A DNA stretch of 64,000 nucleotides from Datura wrightii (lineage: Eukaryota > Streptophyta > Magnoliopsida > Solanales > Solanaceae). This document shows, one piece after another, positions 1-10,851 of this stretch. Below the pieces are notes generated by a model, which saw only the letters and a program-made list of their open reading frames with translations, searched no databases and was not told the DNA's origin. The position numbers and the translations under genes are program-made. Numbering within the stretch: the stretch's first letter is position 1; each line of letters opens with the position of its first letter. The DNA lies in NCBI GenBank assembly GCA_035772735.1, contig JASDFA010000010.1:90729001-90793000 (forward strand), in the 5' to 3' direction.

Positions 1-1619
1 CTATTAAGTCTATTATGGTCTGGCGATCAACAACCTCTACCGTACACCCTCGGTAAACTCTTTTAGCTGTAATCAAGTCACCGACCGGTGTAAGCATTGA
101 AAAGGGCTGCTGAAGTAATTCTGATTCGATGCCCAACTTTCGGGCCACAAATGGTGTAATATATGACAAGGTAGACCCTGGATCAATCAATACATAAACA
201 GGGTATGAGCAGATAATCAATATACCTGTGACCACGTCGGGAGATGCCTCTGAATCCTGTCTCCCTGGTAATGCATAGGTACGACTGGGGCCTGCACCTG
301 AGCCAGAGGCTCCTGATCTACCTCGGCCCCTGTTTGCTGAACCTGAGGGTCTGCGCCCTGCTGAGGCTGCTGAAACTAGTGGCCCTGCTGACGCTCTATC
401 CAGATCATCCTGACTACCCTGTCCCCTGGATGGACAATCCCTCATTAAATGCCCTTCCTGTCCGCAGTAATAACACCCTGGGAAGCCTTGCCTGCAGGCT
501 CCAGAATGTAGTCGGTGGCATATCGGACAAGGGGTGGATGCAAATCTACTCTGTTCTACCCTCCGCTGCTGAGGTGAGGCTACTGTCCGTGAACTGCTAC
601 CGGACTCCGACTGACTCCGGTGAATAAACCTGCCCCTCTGCTGCTGTACCGGTGGTAAAGATCTGGGTGGCCTATCTGAAAATCGTGGTCTCGGCCCCCT
701 AGGAATTTCCCTCTGAATCTCAGCGGGTCTGCTCCTACGGCGCTGCTCTGAAGTCGCCTGTCTGTCACCCCGCTGTCGCTGCCTCAGGCCCTCAATTGTC
801 TGTACGAAGGCCTGTACCCTTGGCTATATCCATGTCCTCTCTCAAATTAGCTGTCATGCACGTCTCTATGTACTCTGGATTCAGGCCCATAATAAAGCGG
901 TGGACTCTGGACGACATGGTGTCCACAAATGCTGGAGCATAGCGGGCTAAGGAGTCGAATTGTAAGGAATATTCACGGACGCTCCTAGCCCCCTGCTCTA
1001 AATGTAAGAACTGGTCCATCCGGGCCTGTCTGACCTCCCGGGGTAAGTAGTGGTCCAGGAAGGCTTCTGAAAAGCTGGACCAAGTAGGAGGGGCTGCATC
1101 TCTTCCCCGAGACCTCTCCCAACTTTCGTACCACAAAACAGCAATATCCCTTAACCGGAACACTGCTAACTCAACTGATTCTGCTGGAGTTATGTGCATG
1201 ACTCTAAAGATCCTCTGCATCTGGTCCAAAAAGTCCTGAGGATCCTCCGCTAAATCCGATCCAGTAAACTGAGGGGGTCCCAACGCCAAGAATTCTCTAA
1301 CCCTGGAACTACCTAGCCCACCTAGGGATTTTGCTGCTGTAGGTGGTGCTGGCTGACGCTGAGTAGCTAGCATCTGAGTCAACATAACCACCGCACTACG
1401 TAGCTCCTGATCAGATGAAGTGGGTGCAGGAGCTGTGGGAGGCGGTGCTGCCTCAAATGGTGTCTGGCGAGGCGGAGACTGCTTGGAGGGCTGAGATGAC
1501 GCCTCCGTATTGCTCTCAGACCGGGCGGAATCTGGCTGTAACTGAGGCATCCTACTGGTGCCTTCGCCTGCTGCTATATCCAATCTCCTACCTGTAGCTG
1601 GGTGCCACTGGTCTGCCAT
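1..1619 (-). pseudogene. Family A gypsy copy A1: gag and start of protease, truncated by window edge
   Basis: This is the capsid-nucleocapsid part of a Ty3/gypsy polyprotein, running leftwards from an ATG at 1619 (protein begins MADQWHPATG) and continuing past the window start into the aspartic protease. Seen: the retrotransposon gag domain (residues about 100-260, with LWYESWERSRG and REYSLQFDSLARYAP), then a CCHC knuckle (CYYCGQEGHLMRDC) near 450-500 and a protease active-site region (DPGSTLSYI) near 150-180. An extra base near 818 ends the first frame after about 270 residues, and at least one more shift near 740 is needed to read the arginine-rich region, so the copy is dead. It is about 80% similar by eye to the gag of copy A2 (38125-39448). 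The neighbouring PBS and LTR at 1817-4103 belong to the same element. Confidence 0.85.
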
Positions 1620-1816
1620 AATATCTGTAAGCAAAGAGGGTGGTGAGTTTCAAAAGTCAACTCTATATTGTACCGCTCTATAGCACGACTGAATAAGAAA
1701 GAAGAGTGACAATCCTAACATGCCTCGCAGCCTCCTGCCTATAGTATGTGGTGCACAACACATCCATAGGAAAGACTCTACTTAGCACGGCTTGCAGACT
1801 CCCTGGGACACGACCT

Positions 1817-1828
1817 TCTCTGATACCA
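1817..1828 (-). other. Primer-binding site of copy A1 (tRNA-iMet type)
   Basis: On the minus strand this reads TGGTATCAGAGA, complementary to the 3' end of initiator methionine tRNA except for its last base. It lies 4 bases inside the LTR edge at 1833, as expected for minus-strand DNA priming, and fixes the element's orientation. Confidence 0.8.
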
Positions 1829-1832
1829 AGTT

Positions 1833-4103
1833 TGTCACACCCCACCTTGGGGGGTATGACGGGCACCTGGTGCCTGCTAGACTCTAGACTGCTAAATGGT
1901 CCAGCTGAGCACATCTGGTGATTTGGCTAGCTTTGACTCTATTTCAAGAAACAAATCGGCTATATAACGGCTGTAAATGCAGCCTCCGGCCAACTGGCCT
2001 GTAGCCATCTGTACCTGTAACAACAGCTAACCAGAAACAGACTTGTAACAAGGAACCTATGCGGGCCGACAAGGCCGCCATGCTGTCTAGTTATCTGTAA
2101 CTCAACACAAGACTGCTGTAAAACTACGTGACCGGCAAGGTCACCACTACTGTCAAACTAGGGCCCCACACGACCAACATAAACTGAAATACTAAACAGC
2201 TACAGCAGACTGCACGGCCCCACACGACCGGCTCAAGTAACCACAGGGAATATATACAGACTACAAGCCTCTATAAATACTGTAAGAAATTAATAGAAAT
2301 GATCAGGACAGGGCCTCGACCTGCCCATACTGCACAACAAAAGAAAAGGAGCTACACCTCTGGGAATCAGACTCCGGATGACAGGAGCTGATGACTCACT
2401 GGCTGGTTGGAATCACGAGGGATCGGCTCCTCGTCCGTGAGTTCCTGCAGGCAAGCAATGCAGCGCCCCGCTGGGCGTCAGTACCACAGGTACTGAGCAT
2501 GCAAAGCAAACTGAAATATGCAACTGAAATAAATATCAACATTAACATGACGTATAAGCAAGAAGTAGCTGAGTCTATCTAGCTGAGGATAACTGGGGAG
2601 AGTTTGTTCATTCTGTAGCTAACTGAGCGTACCTGATGACGTGTCGTCCTACTGTCTATCAGTATCTAATAGCACATATCAATATACATAATAGTACAAA
2701 ATACCTGACCGACCCCCATAAGCCGGAAGGTGCCAACCAAGCAAGCAATCTATTTACCCCTACCTGGGTCTAAACCAACCAAAAACAAGTCACTCCACTC
2801 ATCTGATAACTGTGAGCTCCTCCTACCGGCCCCCTTGGGTACGTAGCTCAGGCCTTCGCCTCTGACAATAAACTGTGTCTGAGCCCGAAAACTTCTGCCT
2901 CTGGGCACAGGTGTGCACACAGAGTGGTCTGCCCCTGTAAATAGGGTGTGCTAGTTCTGCGCAGAGTAAACTGAACTACCCTTGCAAGCAGGGTGGTCTG
3001 GACCGTATTATCATGGTGGTCGGCCATCATCGTCCTTTAGTCGGATGGCATCGCCCAGCTGGTGGTGGCATCTGAATCTGGTATCGACACAACTATAACC
3101 CAGGGGCGGTGGGGATGCTAAAGGGTGCCCACATGCCACAACAAGTCTCAACATACAAACACATACACAACAAGCATGCTCGAATGAAAAATACTAATCA
3201 TATTCTCCTCTTTTGTTTCGAGGCTAGTCTGTATTAAATAACTGATGCTATATGTTGTCTTACACTATTTCTGACTGCTGGACTTACTGCTACCTGGCAT
3301 TTATCTGTCTATCTAATTATATCTAGATATAACTCAATAACATAGTACATGCCATCTATAACTGGATATAGCTCAATGATATAAAATATACCATCTACTA
3401 CTGGATGCAATCTCAACAGATGAAATACGTATTGCCTGAATATCTATTATTCTGATTATCGCATGATACATAATAACATACTAGCATGCTTGCTGGAATT
3501 TGTACTAAATTCGTTCCTGTACGCTAGGTATCTGTTAATAGCGTTTATTCTATTTATTTTCTACCCTGTACTTCCTGGCTTGCCGAAAGAATAACTTTAC
3601 ATACCTGGTTTCTGAGTACCCGACTGACCGATGTGATTTTCGTCGGTACTTCTGTTGTTTCTCCCAACTACATTTATATACATGTCAATTAGAACTAAAT
3701 ACATTAATATTCGGGAGAAATTATCACTTTTGATATATATATTTATCCCAACTTCAACCTTTCGGAAAATGATCGAAAACTCGTTATTTCTCGATAGTTC
3801 AGAAGGGATAAATACTCACTGCAACGCTAGGAACACATTGGTACTAATTTAAAGCAATTCTATTTACTTTACCTCGGTAGCACGACGTTTCGCCGGCCAA
3901 ATTTCACGAAACCAACTCCGTAGAATTGCTCTCTGCAGCTTTGTACCCCTGTACCTAAGCTGGAATGAAGTTTAGACCGCGTTTCGTAGCGTAATTGGAA
4001 GGAAATTATATATGTTTGTCGTGGGTTTTCCTTTTATGTGAATATCCCCGGTTTTCTGATGTGTTCCTTGATAAAAATGGAGGAAAACTGACTTTTATTC
4101 ATT
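1833..4103 (-). repeat. 5' LTR of family A copy A1, distal end missing
   Basis: The LTR starts with TGTCACACCCC next to the PBS and is alignable with the 2.57-2.58 kb LTRs of copy A2, including the shared internal phrases TATATAACGGCTGTAAAT, GGGCCGACAAGGCCGCCATG and CACTGGCTGG-type spacing. Homology stops near 4103, roughly 300 bases before the expected terminal TATAACA. The missing part is the U3 end that in copy A2 carries the TATA box and GC-rich inverted repeats, so this LTR has probably lost its promoter. Beyond the break the sequence belongs to the LTR of an unrelated plus-strand element (B). Confidence 0.8.
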
Positions 4104-5955
4104 TTGACGAGTCGTCCTGTCTATCCATGGTTTGATTCTGGAGGCTAGTTCTCAGTAATCCTTATGACGGGCCATACCACGAGTCATCGTTTCTTCCAAC
4201 GACTCGTTGGTACGACCTGTTGGACCGACCTGGACAATTTTCAAGGAAGATTCATTAAGGACATTTTTGACTTTTTCATGCTATGGGACCTTAAACTGTG
4301 TTGTTTTATCTTAGGAAAGGAGGGTTTTAGGGGGGGATAATCTATTCTAAGTCCTCATTCATGCAAGATTATAGAGAGGTGATTATAAAGTCATTCAAAG
4401 TTTCCTTCTTCAATTCCTTTCAATTTCTTTTGGGCATTCAAGGGAGAGTAAGAATCAATTATTTTTAGGTATGTAAGGTTTCAAATGGGTGTTTTCTCCC
4501 ACACCCATGCCCATTCCCTATCAATTTATAAAATCTATCAACAATTCATTGGGGTTTTAATTCAAATCTTATGAAAATCTTATTATTTATTTATGGGCTT
4601 TTATGATTTACGAATCTCATGGATTTTGATAAGGTTTTTTTCAATATATTTTACTTATAAAATCATAAATTCTTGTTTCTATTCAATTAAGCCTACTTAT
4701 GGATGATCTATGATGATTTTATTTATTATCTCCTCTTCAATTGTTGATATTTACGAGCCCAGCATGAATTGTTGTTTGAGACATGAAATTATTTACATGC
4801 ACAACACGATTTGATGATTTACAAGTTGTGTTCATGACTTCAAGTATGCATGGGCTTTACGATTTATGCACTATAAATGATGAAAGCATGATTTCACATT
4901 ACCCAATATTTATAAGCATGTTTTTCAATGAATTGAGCATTGTAAAGAATGGTAAAGTATTGGGCATTGCCCACATGTTCATGAATGATTTACGATTTAT
5001 GAAACAGATCTCATAATTTATCGATTTATGATGTTGGCCGACTAAAGAGGCCTTAGATTCTTGGCTAATCATGTTTGATAGGGATCAATGAATGTTGAAT
5101 GTCATATTTTAGCCAATGAATCTTAGTGCATAATGTTATTTATTTATATATGAGCCTATGTGCATTTTTTTGGGAGTCGTGTCTAGCACCGAGCAGCCCG
5201 ATGTTCAAAGGACTACGCCAATATCTGATAACCACATGCCACCGTGGGTTTATAACGATTCATTAAAATGATAAGTATCCCCGCTTTTCGTGATATCACA
5301 TAATGCACGTCCCTCGCCTGGAAAGCCAGGGCGGCTCTGCCCACTTGAGTGAGATAGTTGGGGCTTTGCTGAATGGTTCTATCATGATGGTGTCAGTTAT
5401 GACAAGTCCTCCCATTATTCCGCATGTTTTTACTTATTGTTATGTTTATGATATTGGCTCAAAAGTGATGATTTGATAAATTTTCTCTTATGAATATGCA
5501 AATGAACGTTTTATGAATAATTTGAAAACCTTGAGCCTCACATTATGTTACAATGACTATGATCTAAGCATGAAGTTCCCTTCTTATGATGTTTTTATAA
5601 GTTTTTATGCATTTTAAATGTCCGTTTTACTTACCTTACATACGTGGTACATTCCACGTACTGGCCACATACTTTCTATGTTGTATTGTTTCATGATACA
5701 GGACCTGACTCTCAGGCTCACCCTCCTCAGTAGCTCTTCAGAGTTTTCTATCTGCTTATTTGGTGAGTCCTCATGATCCGAGGGACATATGTTCAGACTC
5801 TATTATTCTCTTTCAGTTTCAGTATTATAGCGTTACTTGGGGTACATTCCCATCAACCCATCTTTGATGAGTAGAGGCTTTTCAGACTATAAGTTGTATT
5901 CAACCGTCATGTATGAATTATGTATTGTCTTTTCTCCATTATTATTCCATGATTT
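4104..5955 (+). repeat. 5' LTR of gypsy element B, truncated at both ends
   Basis: This segment aligns collinearly with 11,305-13,155 in the 3' LTR of element B: same order and nearly the same spacing, over 90% alike by eye, for example the blocks around GAAAGGAGGGTTTTAGGG and GGAGAGTAAGAATCAATTATTTT. The first roughly 455 bases of the LTR are missing on the left, where the sequence joins the LTR of copy A1. The last roughly 130 bases plus the PBS and leader are missing on the right, where homology stops at CCATGATTTT and runs straight into the gag start. The tract includes ACGAGTCGT-type motifs at its left end. Confidence 0.85.
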
Positions 5956-5980
5956 TCAGACTATTTGTGTTTGCAGAATC

Positions 5981-7190
5981 ATGCCTCCATGTCGAGTGAA
6001 CGTTATAAGAAATGGCAACGGTAATGGTCGTGAGGGTGCCAATGGTGATAGGCATCAGCCAGCCCTACCCGTTCATGGAAAGCACGCACCAAAGCCAACT
6101 GCCCACATTGAGTTTAGGGAAACTATTCAGATGTTGGCACAGCTATGGCTGCCCAGGTTCATAACCAGACCGTGGCGCATTACCCTCAGAATGGGAATGC
6201 ATCGACAGCTAGGGTGAGGGATTTCTTGAGGATGACCCCTCTTGAGTTTATGGGGTGGATGGTGGACGAGGATCCGCACGAGTTCATTGAAGGGATGTTG
6301 AAGGTCACCTAGGTCATGGGGGTGACAAATGGTGAGAGTGTTGACTTTTCCTTCTATTAGCTAAAGGAGGTTCTCATATTTGTTACAAGCAATGGGAAGA
6401 CAGCAAGGCAGCGGGAGTGGGCCCTATCAGTTGGGATGACTTCCACATGGCTTTTATCAATTAGTTTTTCCCTCGAGAGATAAGGGAGTTGAAAGCAGCT
6501 GAGTTCGTGAATCCTAAGTAGGGAAAGATGACAGTGCTAGAGTATTCTCTTGAGTTCACTCGGTTGTCAAAATACACCCCAGAGTTAGTAATTGATCAGA
6601 GGGCACAGGTGAGTCGATTCGTTCATGGTGTGGCTGATTACTTAGACAAGGATTGCAGGACTGCCATGCTTCATCAGGATATGTACTTTCCTTATATGGT
6701 GTTGTACACCCAGTAGAAGGAGGTGGCACGTGCAAGAGAGAGGGAGGCAAAGTGGGCTCGGACAGATAGCTATGGGTTTTCGCTCAGAGGTCCGGCGGTG
6801 GTCACCGCCCACAGTTTCAGCAAAGATCACTAGCCCCAACACCGTCATCAGTTAGTGTTCCATCCAGACCCAAGGGTTATCAAAAGAGCAGGACTTCAGG
6901 ATTCAGGGATAAGAGAGGCACGCAGATGGAGTATACCTCCCCAGTCTGTGGAAAGTATGGCAAGAGTCATGCCGGGGAGTGTTTGCTCGCTTAGATATTT
7001 CCTATGGGGGTGGTAGGTCCGGCCACATGCACTGAGCATGTCCATTTGCCATACAGGATAGTGATAGAGGCTGTGCGCAAACCACCAGATCAGCAGCAGC
7101 TCCAGCATGTTCAGCTCCGCAAGGAGAATCTACTAGTGGGGGTGGCAGACAACGCCAAAACAGATTCTATGCCCTCGCCTTAAGCCAGGA
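5981..7190 (+). pseudogene. Element B gag remnant
   Basis: This is a degenerate gypsy gag of the chromovirus type. The ATG at 5981 opens a protein beginning MPPCRVNVIRNGNGNG, a start shared with the minus-strand relative C (MDPYRVNGRRKGNGNG), which supports the choice of start. The reading is then broken by frameshifts (first near 6140) and many stops, but gag-domain phrases can be followed in changing frames: DEDPHEFIEGMLKV near 6270, TVLEYSLEFTRLSKYTPELV at 6531-6590, and a cysteine/histidine cluster (CGKYGKSHAGEC) near 6950. The region ends in a RQRQNRFYALA-like linker before the protease. It is non-functional. Confidence 0.8.
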
Positions 7191-7209
7191 GCAAGAGACT
7201 TCCCTAGAT

Positions 7210-7698
7210 GTGGTTACTGGTACGTGGCGTATCTTTCATATTAATGTTTATGACTTGCTAGATCTGAGAGCTACCTTTTCCTTTGTAACTTCTTACATTG
7301 CTAGTAGTTTTGGAGTTACTCCTGAGACTCTGTCAGAGCCATTTTCAATTTCTACTCCTGTTGGTGATTTAGTTGTAGCTAGGAGGGTGTATAGAGGTTT
7401 CCTCATTACAGTGATGCATAAGGTCACCTTTGAGTACCTAGTAGAGTTAGCCATGACTGACTTTGACATCATTCTGGGCATGGATTGGTTGTTCGTATGT
7501 TATGCTTCTGTTAATTGTAGAACCCGTGCGGTAGAATTTCGTTTTTTGGGTGAACCAATCTTTGAATGGAAGGGTACTTCAATTGTACCTGTAGGTCGAT
7601 TCATTTCATATCTTAAGGCCCAAAATATGATTTCTAAGGGTTGCATGTATCATTTAGTTAGGGTTAAGGATATTGAATCCGAGACCCTGACTATCTAG
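7210..7698 (+). pseudogene. Element B aspartic protease (retropepsin) remnant
   Basis: This open stretch of 162 codons covers the gypsy protease and the linker to RT. Seen: the region that should hold the DPGAT/DSGAT active site reads YDLLDLRATFSFV, so the catalytic loop has lost its proline and glycine. Downstream are STPVGDLVVARRVYRG, FDIILGMDWL and GRFISYLKAQNMISKGCMYHLVRV, all standard for this lineage. The protease would cut the Gag-Pol polyprotein. It lies between gag and RT in the usual order and ends in a TAG shortly before the RT reading resumes at 7708. Confidence 0.8.
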
Positions 7699-7707
7699 TC
7701 AGTCCCG

Positions 7708-9170
7708 ATGGTGTGTGAGTATCCAGAGGTCTTTCCCGATGATTTGCCAGGTGTGCCTCCTGAGAGAGAAATTGATTTTTGTATTGAACTTCTACCTGAT
7801 ACACAACCTATATCTATCCCTCCCTACAGAATGGCTCCAGCCGAGCTAAAAGAGTTGAAGGATCAACTAAAGGACTTATTAGATAAGGAATTTATTAGGA
7901 CAAGTAAGTCTCCATGGGGTGCACCAGTGTTATTTGTCCGGAAGAAGGATGGTTCGCTTTGGATGTGCATTGACTATCGGCAGTTAAAGAATAGGTATCC
8001 TTTACCCAAGATCAATGATATATTTGACCAGCTTTAGGGTGCCAAGTGTTTCTCCAAGATTGATCTTAGATCTGGGTATCACCAGCTTAGGGTTCAAGAG
8101 AGTGACATCCCAAAAACCGCTTTCAGGACTCGGTATGGTCACTAAAAATTAGTTTTTATGTCCTTTGGACTAACCAATGCCCCTTCAAGTTTCATGGAAT
8201 TGATGAACAAGGTATTCAAGCAATATCTAGATATGTTTGTGATTATGTTCATTGATGACATCCTTATATACTCTCGGAGCGAGGAGGAGCATGCTACTCA
8301 CTTGAGAGTAGTGCTTCAGACCCTCAAGGATCATCAGTTGTATATAAAGTTCAACAAGTGTGAATTTTGGTTTGACTCCGTGGCATTTTTAGGCCATGTG
8401 TATTGAGTGAAGGCATAAAGATAGATTCTTAGAAAATCGAGGCGGTGAAGAGTTGGCCTAGACATGTGAATCCTTCAGATATTCGGAGTTTCTTGGGTTT
8501 AGCTGGCTACTACCGGAGGTTTGTTGAGGGCTTCTCATCTATTGCAACACCTTTGACTAGGTTGACTAAGAAAAAAGTGATGTTTCAATGGTCGGAGGCT
8601 TGTGAGAAAAGCTTCTAAGAGTTGAAGACTCAATTCACTTCAGCACCAGTGTTGACCCTACCTGAGGGTACCGATGGTTTTGTGGTGTATTTTGATGCTT
8701 CAAGAATCGTACTTGGGTGTGTGTTGATGTAGAATGGGAAGGTGATATCATATGCCTCAAGACAGTTGAAAATCCATGAGAAGAATTACCCGACCCATGA
8801 CCATGAGTTGGCCGCGGTGGTATTCGCTTTGAAGATATGGCGGCATTACTTGTATGGGATCCATGTGGATGTATTCATGGATGACAAGAGATTTCAATAT
8901 GTGTTCATGCAGAAAGATCTCAATCTATGACAAAGGAGGTGGTTCGAGCTACTCAGGGACTATGATATGAGTGCCCTTTACCACCCGGGTAAGGTTAATG
9001 TGGTAGCGGACTCACTTAGTAGGCTCTCTATGGAGAGTGTGTCCCACATGGATGAGGGAAAGAGGCAGTTGATGAAAGATGTCCATCGACTTGCAAGGTT
9101 GGGAGTTAGATTGGTCGACTCGACCGATGGCGGCATTGTTGTGCAAACGGATCCGAATCATCCTTGGTGA
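7708..9170 (+). pseudogene. Element B reverse transcriptase and RNase H, multiply broken
   Basis: This is a Ty3/gypsy RT followed by RNase H. Seen in order: FPDDLPGVPPEREIDF (start of RT), SPWGAPVLFVRKKDGS, CIDYRQL, FSKIDLRSGYHQLRV, MSFGLTNAP and the intact catalytic FIDD (FVIMFIDDILIYSRS) near 8245. RNase H follows, with VVYFDAS near 8690, YASRQLKIHEKNYPTHDHELAAV at 8751-8820 and WRHYLYGIHVDVFMDD. In-frame stops occur at about 8035, 8143, 8403, 8617, 8730 and 8928, and residues are missing after DYRQL (the NKVTVKN segment). The last part, from 8967 (YHPGKVNVVADSLSR), links to integrase. The copy cannot make active enzyme. Confidence 0.85.
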
Positions 9171-10606
9171 CTAATGTGAAAGCTATACATGATGGGGATC
9201 CGATTTTGGTAAAGCTGAAAGAAGTCGTTCGGAGTCAGAAGGTGGAGGTCTTCTCCCAAGGGGGAGATAGTGTGCTGCGGTACTAGGATCGTCTGTGTGT
9301 TCCAGATGTAGAGGACTTAAGGAGTCGGATATTGCATGAGGCACATGGTACCAGGTACTCTGTTCATGCGAGTTCCACAAAGATGTATCGTGATTTGCGA
9401 AAAATCTATTGGTGGGATGGTATGAAGAAGGATATTGCAGAGTTCGTAGCCAGGTTCCCAAACTGTCAATAAGTTAAGGTGGAACATCAAAGGCCGGGAG
9501 GAGTACTTCAGGATATTAGCATTCCTATTTGGAAGTGGGAAGAGACTAATATGGATTTCATTACAGTCCTACCTCGTACTCTCCGACACTACGATTCTAT
9601 TTGGGTGGTGATAGACAGGTTGACCAATGCTGCACCTTTCTACCGGTCAAAACCACAGATTCAGTGGATTATTGTGACAAACTATATATCTGGGAGTTGG
9701 TTCGATTTCATGGAGTTCCCTTGTCCATTATTTCAGACCAAGTTACTCAGTTTACCTCTCAGTTTTGGTGGTCTTTTCAGAAATGGCTTGGGACTCAGGT
9801 TAAGCTCAACACAGCCTTTGATCCGCAAATGGATGGTCAAGCGGAAAGAACAATTCAGACTCTCGAGGACATGTTGAGAGCGTGTGTGATGGACTTTAAA
9901 GGTAGTTGGGATGATCACTTGCCTCTGATCGAGTTTGCCTATAATAACAGCTATCACTCTAGCATCCAGATGGCACCCTTCAAGGCTCTTTATGGGTGAA
10001 GATGTACATCACCCATCGGATTGTTTAAGGTTGGTGAGGACTCTATGATAGGACCTGATTCAGTTCATGAGGCTATGGTGAAGGTTTGGTTGATAAGGGA
10101 CAGGCTGAAAACTGCTCAAAGTCGTCAAAAGTCATATGCTGATCTGAGGAGGAGAGAGTTATAGTTTGAGGTGGACGATTGGGTATTTCTGAAGGTATCT
10201 CCCATGAAGGGAGTCATGCGGTTTGGGAAGAAAGGAAAACTCAGTCCCCGTTATGTTGGTCCCAACCGGATTATGAGAAGAGTTGATAAGGTAGCGTATG
10301 AGTTAGACCTGCCCTCAAAGTTATCTTTCGTGCATCATGTGTTTCATGTATCACTATAGAAGAAATGCTTGTGAGATCCAACTTTGGTAGTTCCGGTGGA
10401 CAGTGTTGGTGTCAAGGATAGCCATAGCTATGAGGAGGTTCCGGTGGAAATACTAGATCGACAAGTTTGAAGGTTACAGAACAAAGAAGTAGCTTCAGTT
10501 AATGTATTATGGAGGAATCAACATATTAAAGGAGCTACGTGGGAAGCTGAAGCGGATATAATGTCTAAATACGCATACTTATTCTCTACCGGCTCAGTTC
10601 TGATTT
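9171..10606 (+). pseudogene. Element B integrase with C-terminal chromodomain-like end
   Basis: The zinc-binding HHCC module is near 9330-9470 (HEAHGTRYSVH then FPNCQ, where the first cysteine of the pair has become Phe). The catalytic core follows: first Asp in MDFITVLPRT near 9550, second in IISDQVTQFT near 9740, Glu in GQAERTIQTLEDML near 9845, and then EFAYNNSYHSSIQMAPF. A frameshift near 9670-9700 separates the two overlapping frames and stops interrupt several places. The C-terminal GPY/F-type region (GKKGKLSPRYVGPNRIMRRV, 10,222-10,281) and an ATWEAEADI-type tail near 10,540 match chromovirus integrases, most like the Tekay/Del lineage. Non-functional. Confidence 0.8.
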
Positions 10607-10838
10607 GAGGTATCAATTTCTCTTTATGACTCTATTTAGTTTCATGTTTAGTTCATGCACACTAGTTTCTTTTGTGTATATGGGTATGTATGTTATTTGC
10701 GAATTCAGTTCAGCAGTACATTTTGAATCGGAGGAAGTCATTTCATCAATTTTCAGGCTAAATGATCAGTATTTGCATATGACAATTGCATGTGTTCTAT
10801 TTTCTACTTGCTTCCTACATTCGAGGACGAATGTACCC

Positions 10839-10850
10839 AAGGGGGAGATA
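10839..10850 (+). other. Polypurine tract of element B
   Basis: AAGGGGGAGATA lies just before the 3' LTR start at 10,852 and would prime plus-strand DNA synthesis. The upstream context, ATTCGAGGACGAATGT, recurs before the D and A2 tracts. Confidence 0.8.
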
Positions 10851-10851
10851 T

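Noticed and set aside
244..627. 127-codon plus-strand open frame
   Set aside because: It is the antisense shadow of the gag-protease region of copy A1.
4783..5016. 77-codon open frame in the B 5' LTR
   Set aside because: It is in an LTR and is not kept open in the equivalent place of the 3' LTR.
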